Shown here piece after piece: positions 44,811 to 53,815 of a stretch of DNA of 64,000 bases (position 1 is the stretch's first letter; each line of letters begins with the position of its first letter). The position numbers were made by a program, and so were the translations under genes. Below the pieces are notes generated by a model that was not told where the DNA came from, did not search any database, and saw only the letters and a program-made list of their open reading frames with translations. Origin of the DNA: Acinetobacter guillouiae CIP 63.46 (GTDB lineage Bacteria > Pseudomonadota > Gammaproteobacteria > Pseudomonadales > Moraxellaceae). Location: assembly GCF_000368145.1 (NCBI RefSeq), contig NZ_KB849286.1, positions 124,001 through 188,000 of the forward strand, written 5' to 3'.

Positions 44811-46199
44811 TCACTGCTTCACATACCAGTTTTTCCAAGAGCTGGTTCCACGTACTTCTATCGGTACAGTTGGAATCAGCTGTTTTTTTAATATCTGAAT
44901 TTGATTGACCTCTTCAGCCAATCGAGCTTTGATAGAGTGTATACACTCTCGATCCCCAAATTCACAACGGTCTAAATGTGTGCCACCGCATGGACCATTT
45001 GCCAGACCTTTAGGGCAAGTTTCAGGGCAAATATATAAGGTTTCAGCCAGCCGACACTGACCACAGCTCTCACACCCGACAATAAAGTGCTTACTCAAAT
45101 ATTCCGCTTGTAATAGTAATTTTGCTGCAAGGGCTTTATTCCAAAAATTCGCACTAAAAATATAAGCACCCAGCCCTTTGACCAAACTGGAATTAAACAT
45201 GGTACTGTGAATGGTATCTAAAAATTGATATTTCACTTTCTGATGCAAATTACTCAGCTTAGACTTTTCTACAGCAGCTGGGCGTAATTCATTGCCCGTT
45301 TTAAGCTGCCATAATTGAGTCCATAATTGTTGACATTGTTTAAGATCAAGATGTCGATACTGTTCAATATAACTAGTTAAAATCGCTTGCTCATCGGCTT
45401 TATGGCACGCAGAAAGATGCACACCAGCATAACCAATATGCTGACAAATCAAAATTTGCAAAGCACAACGTAAATAAGTATTTTCAGTTTGATCAGAATC
45501 ATGTTCTTGAGCCAACACTTCAAGCATATGTGGTGTAATCACAATACCTGCAACGTTATGTTTCAGCATAAATTTCGCTCGTGCTAAAGTCAGCGGCATC
45601 ACACAAGCAAGAATTTTTTGCGTATAGTTTTCTTCAATTAAAAACTCATGCGCTTGTTTAAGTGCCACGAGGTCAAAGCCCAACTGGGTAATAATATAAT
45701 CAGCGCCGGCTTGTAGTTTTTTATGTAATTTTAAATACTGCGCTTGTTTTTCTGCTTGACTATATTTAAACGGATTCAAAGCAACGCCAATATGAAAGCC
45801 TCCCTGTTGTTGGGCAGCGATGACCGCATTCACCGATTCTAAATAGCGTGTTCGAGCGTGACTACCTTGTCCATCATGATGTTGTTTTAACTTATCGCCA
45901 GTCAGTAACAATAAATTTTGCTGTCCGTGTTGTTTGGCTTGCTTTAAAAACAAATTGAAATCATGAATATCTCGGCCTTTACCTGCATAGTGCAATACTT
46001 TTTCAATCTGCTGCGGATAAGATTGTGCGGCGATTAATGGTGCAATATCTTCATCTGAACGTACTCGATCTGACAAAGTCATACATACAGGAAAGCCCGC
46101 CAGTTGTGTTGCTACAGGCAGCACCTCTTGCTTTGAAGGCAAATATTCCACCAAACAACAAAATTGGTTTTGAGCAAAGTATTGGGAAAGCTGAGACAT
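44811..46199 (-). CDS. Methylenetetrahydrofolate reductase-like protein with zinc C-terminal domain
   Basis: The 462-residue protein combines a MetF-type TIM barrel (NQFCCLVEYLPSKQ, LLLLTGDK, GADYIITQLGFDL) with a C-terminal domain rich in cysteine (VGCESCGQCRLAETLYICPE, then CPKGLANGPCGGTH and LDRCEFGDRECIH). The latter is the MTHFR C-terminal/PF12225-type domain that in other bacteria binds zinc or an iron-sulfur cluster. It is probably a distinct reductase that supplies methyltetrahydrofolate. metR lies two genes away, in keeping with methionine control. Confidence 0.85.
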   Translation of the reverse strand: MSQLSQYFAQNQFCCLVEYLPSKQEVLPVATQLAGFPVCMTLSDRVRSDEDIAPLIAAQSYPQQIEKVLHYAGKGRDIHDFNLFLKQAKQHGQQNLLLLTGDKLKQHHDGQGSHARTRYLESVNAVIAAQQQGGFHIGVALNPFKYSQAEKQAQYLKLHKKLQAGADYIITQLGFDLVALKQAHEFLIEENYTQKILACVMPLTLARAKFMLKHNVAGIVITPHMLEVLAQEHDSDQTENTYLRCALQILICQHIGYAGVHLSACHKADEQAILTSYIEQYRHLDLKQCQQLWTQLWQLKTGNELRPAAVEKSKLSNLHQKVKYQFLDTIHSTMFNSSLVKGLGAYIFSANFWNKALAAKLLLQAEYLSKHFIVGCESCGQCRLAETLYICPETCPKGLANGPCGGTHLDRCEFGDRECIHSIKARLAEEVNQIQILKKQLIPTVPIEVRGTSSWKNWYVKQ

Positions 46200-46321
46200 A
46201 AAAAAATTTAGATAAATACAGCAAAATAAATAGGCCTGAATTATAGAATGTTTTAAATCGAATTGCTGTAATCATAAAATGCTTTCTAAATAATCTTGAT
46301 AAAAATGCTTAGCTCCGCTCA

Positions 46322-46360
46322 GTAAACATTTTTGTTTACATAGTCATCATTTTTGTTTAC
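46322..46360. promoter_or_regulatory. Candidate hicAB operator
   Basis: GTAAACA and TGTTTAC form an inverted pair (46322-46339), and a further TGTTTAC lies at 46354-46360, spaced 21 bp (two helical turns). The sites lie in front of hicA, as expected for HicB autorepression. Confidence 0.5.
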
Positions 46361-46392
46361 CATATACTTATGTTCAATAAAATGAGCTAAGT

Positions 46393-46560
46393 GTGAAGAG
46401 AAGTGATTTCATCAAAGAGTTAAAAGGTTTGGGCGCAACATTTGTAGAAGGTAGTAAGCACACCAAGGTTTATTTAAATGAGAAACAAAGCACTATACCT
46501 CGCCATACTGAGTTAAAAACAGGACTGGTAAAAGCAATAAGAAAGCAATTAGGAATTTGA
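46393..46560 (+). CDS. hicA: HicA-type mRNA interferase toxin
   Basis: A 55-residue protein starts at GTG 46393 and reads KRSDFIKELKGLGATFVEGS, then KHTKVYLNEKQSTIPRHTEL, then KTGLVKAIRKQLGI. It is the typical HicA double-stranded-RNA-binding-like fold with the catalytic His in SKHTKVY. It is very short, begins with a rare start codon and is easily missed. hicB follows 64 nt downstream. Its activity would be to cleave mRNA when free of HicB. Confidence 0.85.
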   Translation: MKRSDFIKELKGLGATFVEGSKHTKVYLNEKQSTIPRHTELKTGLVKAIRKQLGI

Positions 46561-46624
46561 GGGTTCGCCCTCAAACCTTTCTTAAGATGAAATTGTTGTT
46601 CACATTATTTCGGAGATTTAATAC

Positions 46625-47044
46625 ATGTTTTATCCAGCTAAACTTAAACCAGATCTAGAAGATGGCGGTTATGTTGTAGAGTTTAGAGATATTCCCGAAG
46701 CTATTACCCAAGGTGATACTTTAGATGAAGCCAAAGAGATGGCTCAAGATGCACTTATAACCGCTATGGACTTTTATTTTGAAGATCAAAGGTCTATTCC
46801 TTTACCGAGTAAAACGCTTGAAGAGGACGAAGTATTTATTGAAGTTCCAATAAGTATTACGTCTAAAGTTTTACTTTTAAACTTAATGCTTGAGAAAAAA
46901 GTAACTCAAGTAGAACTCGCAAGATTGCTCCATAAACCTAAACAAGAGATTACTCGTATTGTAGATCTACATCACTCAACAAAAATTGATACTGTTGTTG
47001 ATGCATTAAAAGCCTTAGGCAAACAACCCCAGCTTATAATCTAA
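46625..47044 (+). CDS. hicB: HicB antitoxin
   Basis: The 139-residue antitoxin has the HicB N-terminal fold (MFYPAKLKPDLEDGGYVVEFRDIPEAITQGDTLDEAKEMAQDAL) followed by a helix-turn-helix (residues about 95-130, VTQVELARLLHKPKQEITRIVDLHHSTKIDTVVDAL). It should neutralise HicA and bind the operator at 46322-46360. A strong terminator ends the operon. Confidence 0.92.
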   Translation: MFYPAKLKPDLEDGGYVVEFRDIPEAITQGDTLDEAKEMAQDALITAMDFYFEDQRSIPLPSKTLEEDEVFIEVPISITSKVLLLNLMLEKKVTQVELARLLHKPKQEITRIVDLHHSTKIDTVVDALKALGKQPQLII

Positions 47045-47050
47045 AAAAAG

Positions 47051-47078
47051 AAACCCGCCTACAAATGGCGGGTTTTTT
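47051..47078 (+). terminator. hicAB terminator
   Basis: AAACCCGCC-tacaaat-GGCGGGTTT is followed by TTT. Confidence 0.88.
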
Positions 47079-47290
47079 GTACCACAATACGTATGGTTAT
47101 TCACTTTACTATAGTGAACCTGTCAAAAAACTCAGACACATTAATGTAATTTTTTTTAATTAATATCTTCAATTAAATCAATTTCATGGAGTAATAAATT
47201 AATTGATTATAAAAAGGCTTGCAATGCCAGATCTTACATTCAAGGTTTAAATCCCTTTGCGTAGGCGACGCCTCACTTTTCGTAGGGAGA

Positions 47291-47338
47291 TGCCAAACCT
47301 TGCGCTGCAAACAAAGCCGTGCTTTGTTTTTGCTCATG
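47291..47338 (+). repeat. Palindromic intergenic repeat, copy 3
   Basis: AACCTTGCGCTGCAAACAAA, then GCCGTGC, then TTTGTTTTTGCTCATG matches copy 2 at most positions and copy 1 on the other strand. Confidence 0.65.
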
Positions 47339-47597
47339 TTTGGCGAGGGGTACGTCCTGTACCCCCGCCCAACGGTGACATCCATGTCGCCCCACGGTAG
47401 GATCACCATCTATGATTCAAAAGCACAAAAAACGAATTAATAACCAATAGTTTCTAAAAGTTCATACAAAAATATAAGCTTTATTTATGATCAATGACTT
47501 GATAGAAATCACTTATATGAATAATTAGGTGGTTCAACTATGGCTAATATATTGATAAAAAAAATCTTTTAATTTTAACTTTTTTATACTGAAAAAA

Positions 47598-47621
47598 ATG
47601 GGTATTGTTTCCAATACCCAT
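47598..47621 (-). terminator. Terminator of the siderophore receptor gene
   Basis: ATGGGTATTG-tttc-CAATACCCAT forms a perfect 10-bp stem, with TTTTTTT after it on the minus strand. Confidence 0.85.
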
Positions 47622-47681
47622 AAAACTTCCGCCTTAGCATTAAATTCAAATAGCGAAAACAATATCTAAAGCGAACAGCTG

Positions 47682-49784
47682 TTAATATTTAAATTTCACA
47701 TTCAGACGAACCATCATAGGATCTCCCCAATTAACCAATTGCGCATTTGGCGTGGTCCCAGCCAGATACTCTCTATCAAATAAGTTTTTAATCGTTAAAC
47801 CGGCACCCCAATTCTTGGCTTCATAACCCGCATTTACATCAAATAAGGCATAACTTGGTAAGTAGACAAAATCTGTACTACGTTGTGCTGTTCGAGAACC
47901 TTGATAACGAATCCCCGCACCAATATTCCAACCTAATTTATCTGGGCTAAAATAGTACTGGGTAGATAACGAACTGGCATTTTTAGGTACATGATTGGTA
48001 CGTTTGCCAATATCACTGGCAATCACACTTTCAGTGACTTTTGCTGTTGGGATATAGCTATAGGTTGCTGTGGCATTCCATTGATCGGTTAATGCCGCAG
48101 CAATTTCTGCTTCAAAACCTTTGGTGACTTGTTCGCCTGTTTGGATTGAAAAGTTTCCAGAAATATCTGCTTCAGTTACATTTTTACGGGTCAGATCATA
48201 ATAGGCAATATAGCCTTGTAGACGCTGATCCAGTGCTTGTAACTTGACCCCAACTTCGGCCTGTTTACCCTCTTCAGGATTCAGCAATTGACCATTTTCA
48301 CCGGCATCTGTTACAGGCATAAACGAGGTCGAATAACTGATATATGGTGCAAACATATCGTTGATACGATACATCACCGATCCACTGCCCGTAAATGCAT
48401 TGTCTGAGTTTTTGCTGCTGCTATTTTTTAATACATCGTCAATTTCAACCTGAGTCCAATCATGTCGACCAGACAACCTGATAATCCAGTGATCATCTAC
48501 TTTAAGTGTATTGCGTAGATATAAACCAGTATATTGGCTATAGGTCAGTTGTTGCGTTGGCGCCCCCAGTTTGGTACTGGTGATCCCATAGACTGGACGA
48601 TCGGCATTAAAAGAATTGATGGTATCAGTTCTACGATAATAATCACTGCGCTCTCGCATCATATCAACACCGACCATCACATCATAGTTGATCTTTCCAA
48701 AATCAAAATTACGTTGTAAGTTATTGTCCAAGGTGTAGTTAGTATCTTGTTTGTCTTGATTATTCACCGCACGTTTAATGGTTGGCAGCGTATTTGTACC
48801 CGATGCCAATATCGGATTGCCTTGGGTATCAGTTTTGGTGACCGCAAAATTCTGTTTAAAAACCCAAGCATTATCAAAGTAGTGTGCATAATTTGCACCA
48901 AGACGATAAACATCGACGTCATAACCATGATCAGGTTCGCCAAAGAATAGACTTGAAGGATATTTTTTATAATTGCCTTTGCTATAAGGAATGCCCTGTT
49001 GACGGATGTATTCACGATGTTGATAGCTGGCAATGACAGATAAATCATCTTTATCGCCTAAATCAAAATTGTATGATGGAGCAATATATTGGTTTTTAAA
49101 ATAGACATGGTCAGTTGGGTCATCTTGATCAGAGATCCGTCCTACAATACGAAAAGCGCCTTTTGCACGATTATCAGGTGCGTAGTTCAGGTCAAATGTA
49201 CCTTCTTTTAAACCATAGCTTCCATAACTTAATGTGCCTTTATAAGCGGTTTCTGCTTGTGGCCGTTTGGTGGTTAAATTGACTAAACCGCCTGGCAGCG
49301 CCAAACCAAAACCAACTGAGGTTGGGCCTTTGACCACTTCAATAGACTCTAAGCCAGAAATATCTTCCGCTCTTAAAACATTATCTGATGCTTGAATACG
49401 CAACCCATCAATATAAGTTTGTGAACTGGATATTTGTCCACGAATAATAAAATCATCCCAGCCTCTTCGCCCATATTGACCAGAAGTCACACCTGCCACA
49501 CCTTCTAAAGCTTCGGCTACTGTTTTTGCTTGCTTTTGTTCAATTTGCTGATTGGTGATGGCACTAATCGACTGAGCTGTTTCAAATAAAGGCGCTTTAG
49601 ATCGCAATACCGCACTTGCTGTTTTTGCTGCATAGGCTTTTTTATCACTGTCTGCTTGTACGGTAATCGTTGGCAATTTATTGCTTACAGCGTTTTGCGT
49701 TATATCTGATTCTGACTCAGCATGAGCGGTGGATAGCATGATGGCAAAAACTGAAAATGCGAGGGAGGATTTATTAAATTGCAT
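47682..49784 (-). CDS. TonB-dependent siderophore receptor
   Basis: The 700-residue outer-membrane receptor has a signal peptide ending AHA, a TonB box-like ITVQADS, a plug (TAQSISAITNQQIEQKQAKT, VAEALEGVAGVTSGQYGRRG, WDDFIIRGQ) and a 22-strand barrel ending in FKY. The plug motif GLALPGGLVNLTTKRP and the barrel resemble ferrichrome/hydroxamate or FpvA/FhuE-type receptors. No STN signalling domain is present. A Fur-box-like sequence lies 26 nt upstream. The ligand cannot be named. Confidence 0.9.
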   Translation of the reverse strand: MQFNKSSLAFSVFAIMLSTAHAESESDITQNAVSNKLPTITVQADSDKKAYAAKTASAVLRSKAPLFETAQSISAITNQQIEQKQAKTVAEALEGVAGVTSGQYGRRGWDDFIIRGQISSSQTYIDGLRIQASDNVLRAEDISGLESIEVVKGPTSVGFGLALPGGLVNLTTKRPQAETAYKGTLSYGSYGLKEGTFDLNYAPDNRAKGAFRIVGRISDQDDPTDHVYFKNQYIAPSYNFDLGDKDDLSVIASYQHREYIRQQGIPYSKGNYKKYPSSLFFGEPDHGYDVDVYRLGANYAHYFDNAWVFKQNFAVTKTDTQGNPILASGTNTLPTIKRAVNNQDKQDTNYTLDNNLQRNFDFGKINYDVMVGVDMMRERSDYYRRTDTINSFNADRPVYGITSTKLGAPTQQLTYSQYTGLYLRNTLKVDDHWIIRLSGRHDWTQVEIDDVLKNSSSKNSDNAFTGSGSVMYRINDMFAPYISYSTSFMPVTDAGENGQLLNPEEGKQAEVGVKLQALDQRLQGYIAYYDLTRKNVTEADISGNFSIQTGEQVTKGFEAEIAAALTDQWNATATYSYIPTAKVTESVIASDIGKRTNHVPKNASSLSTQYYFSPDKLGWNIGAGIRYQGSRTAQRSTDFVYLPSYALFDVNAGYEAKNWGAGLTIKNLFDREYLAGTTPNAQLVNWGDPMMVRLNVKFKY

Positions 49785-49809
49785 TAAACAATGACCTAAA
49801 AACTTGAAG

Positions 49810-49828
49810 CATAATTATAATCATTTTC
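49810..49828. promoter_or_regulatory. Fur box upstream of the siderophore receptor
   Basis: CATAATTATAATCATTTTC matches 16 of 19 positions of the Fur consensus, in the promoter region of the minus-strand receptor gene. Confidence 0.65.
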
Positions 49829-49997
49829 ATTTATATTTATCACTACTTTTTACGCTTTCCTTTTAATGATATAAGTTTGAAAAGAAACACGCTTTAAATA
49901 AAACATGATTTTTCTAATGATTCGACTGTCTCAATCACATCATTGATAAGTTAGGCTTATTCTTTTATAACGATCGGTCAAAAATTAATAATAGTGT

Positions 49998-50777
49998 TTA
50001 TTTAGATGTTTTATTTTGCAGATGACTCATATATTGAGTTGGGCTTAAACCTAGAACTCGATGAAACATGGTGGTGAATGCAGCCGGATTTTTAAAGCCA
50101 AAATCATAAGCAATGTGCTGTATTGGCTGATTTTGGATTAATTTTTCCAGACTTAACAGTACACAAGCATGTTGTCGCCATTTTGAAAAAGACACCCCGA
50201 CTTCACTTTTAAACAGCCGACTAAAATGCCGCTCACTGATATAAAGTTGTGTCGCAATTTCTTCAGGTGATAAATGAATATTTGGCTGCTTTAAGAACTT
50301 TCGGCAAATTTCTAAAATGGCTTTATTTTCTGGCAAAGGTAAATGCAGTTCAATTTTTTCGGAAATTCCCAGCTCAGTTAAAATCAATTCTTGAATCAGC
50401 TCATCATGTCTAGAAAGTGGTTCATTTAACGCTGGTGCTTTTAAAAGTAATTGTCGAAGCAAAGGCGAAATTGACAGCACTTCGCAACATCCAATCTGCC
50501 TCGGGACGTATTCAGGAAGAATATACAAACTACAGGTTTTAACATTAAACAAAGTCAATTGATGCGGAACTTGCGGTGGAATCCAAACCGCCCTTTCAGG
50601 AGGAATGATCCAGTTTCCTTGTGGTGTTTCTACATGCATCACACCCTGAGCAGCATAGAGTAATTGTGCTCGTTTATGGCTGTGCATCTTCAACACATAA
50701 TACTTAGCGTACTGCGTTTCTATCGCAATCATTTTATGTTTTAAATGCTCAACACTATGAATCGAGATTTGTTTCAT
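49998..50777 (-). CDS. AraC-family regulator with cupin sensor
   Basis: In the 259-residue protein the N-terminal cupin-like part (HSHKRAQLLYAAQGVMHVETPQG and WIIPPERAVWIPPQVPHQL) senses a ligand. The C-terminal pair of HTH motifs is EEIATQLYISERHFSRLFKS and IQHIAYDFGFKNPAAFTTMF. It is divergent from the TSUP permease gene with a 96-bp gap and is the likely regulator of that gene. The ligand is not known. Confidence 0.85.
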   Translation of the reverse strand: MKQISIHSVEHLKHKMIAIETQYAKYYVLKMHSHKRAQLLYAAQGVMHVETPQGNWIIPPERAVWIPPQVPHQLTLFNVKTCSLYILPEYVPRQIGCCEVLSISPLLRQLLLKAPALNEPLSRHDELIQELILTELGISEKIELHLPLPENKAILEICRKFLKQPNIHLSPEEIATQLYISERHFSRLFKSEVGVSFSKWRQHACVLLSLEKLIQNQPIQHIAYDFGFKNPAAFTTMFHRVLGLSPTQYMSHLQNKTSK

Positions 50778-50873
50778 ATCCGTGTCTGATTTGAGTAATT
50801 AAATGCGGAATATAACAAATTTTACCGATCGAGAAATCCTTAAACTGGTATTTATTTTGAAAGATCTCTGTGT

Positions 50874-51692
50874 ATGGAACTCTATCTTATTTTATTGGTT
50901 GCAGGATTTGTCAGTGGCATACTCACCATATTATTTGGTTTTGCCGGTGGCTTTGTTGTTGTTCCATTGGTTTATTCGACAATTCGTATGCAATATCCAA
51001 TTCATTCTACCGCCTATGATTTAGCTTTTAAAAGTGCGGTTGCAAGCTCATTATTATTGATGGTGATCAACTCTGGTTTGGCAACTTATCAGCAATATAA
51101 ACAACGAAAAATACACAAGCAGTACCTCTTCCCAATCGCGTATTGGATTGCTGCTGGCGCAATTTTAGGCACTTTACTCAACCTGAATATTTCATCACAT
51201 GTATTAAAATGGTCTTTTGCGCTCTATTTGTGTATAACAATTTTTGATTGTCTGATTCGTCAATTCAAACAGCCGCATTCAAATCCACAAGCAATAAGAT
51301 TACTCACCAAAACAGAACAAGGTCTAGGCGGCATCTTTATCGGCGGGATTGCATCAGCGTTGGGTGTCGGTGGCAGTGTGATGACTGTTCCCCTATTCCG
51401 TCGCTGTGGTTTGGATATGTCTTCAGCGGTTGCCCTTGCCAATCCCTTAAGTATGCCTGTTGCTATTGCAGGTTGTATCACCTTGATCCTTGGGCAAATT
51501 ATCCAACCACAACATCTAGGCGCACATTTTGTTGGTTATTTTTACTCTCCCGCTTTAATTGCTTTGATTATAGGCGGCTTTTTAGGCATGAAATTGGCAA
51601 TACAATGGACTGGAAAATTGTCTAATCAAATGCATGAGCGTGGTTATATTCTATTACTCATACTGGTTTTAATTAGTATTTTATTTCAATAA
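50874..51692 (+). CDS. Sulfite exporter TauE/SafE (TSUP) family permease
   Basis: The 272-residue inner-membrane protein has about eight helices in two repeats, each with the TSUP motif: FVSGILTILFGFAGGFVVVP in the first and GGIASALGVGGSVMTVPLFR in the second. Family members move sulfite, sulfoacetate or related organosulfur anions, and some are of unknown use. It is placed divergently from an AraC-type gene, so regulation by that protein is likely. Confidence 0.85.
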   Translation: MELYLILLVAGFVSGILTILFGFAGGFVVVPLVYSTIRMQYPIHSTAYDLAFKSAVASSLLLMVINSGLATYQQYKQRKIHKQYLFPIAYWIAAGAILGTLLNLNISSHVLKWSFALYLCITIFDCLIRQFKQPHSNPQAIRLLTKTEQGLGGIFIGGIASALGVGGSVMTVPLFRRCGLDMSSAVALANPLSMPVAIAGCITLILGQIIQPQHLGAHFVGYFYSPALIALIIGGFLGMKLAIQWTGKLSNQMHERGYILLLILVLISILFQ

Positions 51693-51822
51693 CGGAGACT
51701 AGCAACTTAACGACTTGGAGCTTATCTGTGATAAAAACCCAACTGAAAACCAAGCCATATATCATTTTAATGCTAATATTTTTTATATTTGATATATGAC
51801 TGGATCGATGTTTTTTTATAGG

Positions 51823-52659
51823 CTAGTTAATTTTAAACATGACAATACGTGAAGAAGTTTTCAGTTTTGGAACAATTGACATCAGTGTCGTTAACACTAG
51901 CCCCATTCGACGCCAACCTTTAAATTGATTAAACAAATAGGTCTGTACATGTTTAAGTTTGGGATGCCATGTTTCGATTTCTTTTTCATCATCTAAGCCA
52001 AACTTAAATGTGGCTTTGGTTTTACTCACAGTATCGTGTAAAGCAGACTTGGTACTCATCCAAGCATTAAGCATATCAAAATGCAGTTCAGCACCAGAAA
52101 ACCGCTCTGCCAAAGCTGTTAACACCTGTTGATTTTGTGCTTGATTGAAGTACATCAATACCCCTTCGATCACAAACATAAAATGACCATTGGGATGCGT
52201 CTCTTTTAATTGATCCATCCAAGTGGTCGATAACATTGAAGTTGCGATGAAGTGTTCATTTTTTTGCGCTGGTATTAGTTGCTGACGTTGCTCAATGACT
52301 TCTGCAATATCCAACTGATAAAATTCAGCATATTCAGCACTTTTACCAATACGTTGTATACGGGTATCTAAACCACAACCGACAAATACAATAATTGGCT
52401 GATTACGAAGATAATTATGAAGTTGAATGAAGTCTTTAACCTTCTGATCAAAATGTGTTGAACGCAATGCAACACCAACAGACGTGGCCTTCTTGTTTTT
52501 ATATTTTGAAAAATCATAATCAATTTTTTCCACCAACTCACAGGCTGTTTGGTCATTAATTAAAGGATTTTTTTTCTGCGTTTCAACGGATTTGGCATAT
52601 AAGGTAATCAATAGCGTGTCGGCAATGTCATCCTGTAAGTTAAGCGATATTTTTTTCAT
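51823..52659 (-). CDS. LCM-family SAM-dependent methyltransferase
   Basis: The 278-residue class I methyltransferase is of the leucine carboxyl methyltransferase/PF04072 type (as in polyketide O-methyltransferases). Motif I is PIIVFVGCGLDTRIQRIG, the acidic loop is YQLDIAEVIEQRQQLIP and a later motif is FMFVIEGVLMYFNQ. It has no signal peptide. It lies 15 nt after the AraC-type gene at 52675 on the same strand, so the two may be one transcript. The substrate is unknown. Confidence 0.82.
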   Translation of the reverse strand: MKKISLNLQDDIADTLLITLYAKSVETQKKNPLINDQTACELVEKIDYDFSKYKNKKATSVGVALRSTHFDQKVKDFIQLHNYLRNQPIIVFVGCGLDTRIQRIGKSAEYAEFYQLDIAEVIEQRQQLIPAQKNEHFIATSMLSTTWMDQLKETHPNGHFMFVIEGVLMYFNQAQNQQVLTALAERFSGAELHFDMLNAWMSTKSALHDTVSKTKATFKFGLDDEKEIETWHPKLKHVQTYLFNQFKGWRRMGLVLTTLMSIVPKLKTSSRIVMFKIN

Positions 52660-52674
52660 TACGTATTCCTCATG

Positions 52675-53646
52675 TCATTTAGATTTATTTTTTGCAAATA
52701 ATGCTTTGGGTGATTTTCCATAAAAACGAGTAAACGCAACTGTAAAATTATTGGGATATAGATATCCCACCTGCCAGGCCACTTGAGTCACGTGTAAACC
52801 TGACTCAAGTAAGCTATGGGCTTTTCGCATCCTCAACTGCAATAAATATTCAGTCGGATTGACCCCATACAGCTTGATAAAACAGGCTTTAAATTTATAT
52901 ACATTCATACCGATCACACTGGCGATATACTGCATCGTCAATGCTTGATCTACTTGATTGATCATTAACGCTTTGGCTTTTTCCAAATTTTGCACATCCT
53001 GCATACTCAAGTTTGCAGGTGAGACTGTTGATTCATCAGGCACAATTAACGGCAAATGTTCTGATAACAAACTCAGTGCATGAATATGTTGTTGTAAGCT
53101 ATGTTTTGGTTGGTTGTTGCGTTGTAATAGTGAATGTGCCAATGCGCAAGCATGGACTTTAGTGGTCATTGAAACAGGCTGAAAAGCGATTGGATGGATA
53201 TGGTTTGGGAAAAATAATGTCTTGAGCTGTAGTGAACTTAAATATTTACTCAAAAATTCCGAAGTCATAATCAAGCGAAGTTGAGAAACCGTCTGCTGTT
53301 TTTGATAGTGACGTATTCCTTCAATAGATGGAAAAGTATTGATACTGATATGGTCAGTTTTAAAACTGAGCTGTTCTGTATTGTTACTCTGATATTTTGA
53401 GCACCCTTGTAATCCAACGGTCAATACCATCACGGGGTTTGGGTGTGTTGCTTGGGTTTCTTCTTCTAATGCATATTGAGGACAATAGTGTAATTGGTTA
53501 AGCAGCAAGCCAGCTTCAATCTGTAAAGTGTCTGCATAGCAATAACCAAAATCTTCAGGCAAGCCAATACGTTGTTGCTGTGAAGAGATCTCTTGAACCG
53601 AACGCTCTACATCAATCCGTACACGATGATGTAATTGTGTCATCAC
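52675..53646 (-). CDS. AraC-family regulator (PchR-like)
   Basis: The 323-residue regulator has its DNA-binding region in the last 100 residues (ALTMQYIASVIGMNVYKFKA, CFIKLYGVNPTEYLLQLRMR, KAHSLLESGLHVTQVAWQVG, YLYPNNFTVAFTRFYGKSPK). The N-terminal part resembles ferri-siderophore-binding regulators such as PchR. A Fur-box-like site lies in the divergent promoter shared with the methyltransferase gene at 53816. It probably controls both that gene and the adjacent LCM methyltransferase. Confidence 0.82.
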   Translation of the reverse strand: MMTQLHHRVRIDVERSVQEISSQQQRIGLPEDFGYCYADTLQIEAGLLLNQLHYCPQYALEEETQATHPNPVMVLTVGLQGCSKYQSNNTEQLSFKTDHISINTFPSIEGIRHYQKQQTVSQLRLIMTSEFLSKYLSSLQLKTLFFPNHIHPIAFQPVSMTTKVHACALAHSLLQRNNQPKHSLQQHIHALSLLSEHLPLIVPDESTVSPANLSMQDVQNLEKAKALMINQVDQALTMQYIASVIGMNVYKFKACFIKLYGVNPTEYLLQLRMRKAHSLLESGLHVTQVAWQVGYLYPNNFTVAFTRFYGKSPKALFAKNKSK

Positions 53647-53706
53647 TCAATACTCCATCTAGCCGAAAACTTCATTCCGCATACTATTTTCTATAATTTT
53701 AATATA

Positions 53707-53725
53707 AGAAATAATAATCATTCTC
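53707..53725. promoter_or_regulatory. Fur box between the AraC regulator and methyltransferase genes
   Basis: AGAAATAATAATCATTCTC matches 14 of 19 positions of the Fur consensus and lies between two divergent genes. Confidence 0.6.
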
Positions 53726-53815
53726 ATTTATTGAGTCATCATATCGTATCTTTGGATCGAATGTCTAGACCAAATGTTATCGGCATTCCCTGTGTAATTT
53801 TAAAAGGTGCTTTTA

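Larger units (their letters stand above)
47079..47681. other. Gap with a structured intergenic repeat
   Basis: It contains a roughly 190-bp GC-richer stretch (47219-47410) holding palindromic repeat copy 3, the hairpin GGGGTAC-gtcct-GTACCCC (47347-47365) and GGTGACAT/ATGTCGCC. Two open frames cross it in opposite directions, but they look like by-products of the repeat. The end of the gap is the receptor terminator. Confidence 0.5.

Noticed and set aside
47219-47440. Overlapping frames on both strands in the structured intergenic repeat
   Set aside because: Both arise from the hairpin-rich repeat; neither has a ribosome site or a recognisable domain.
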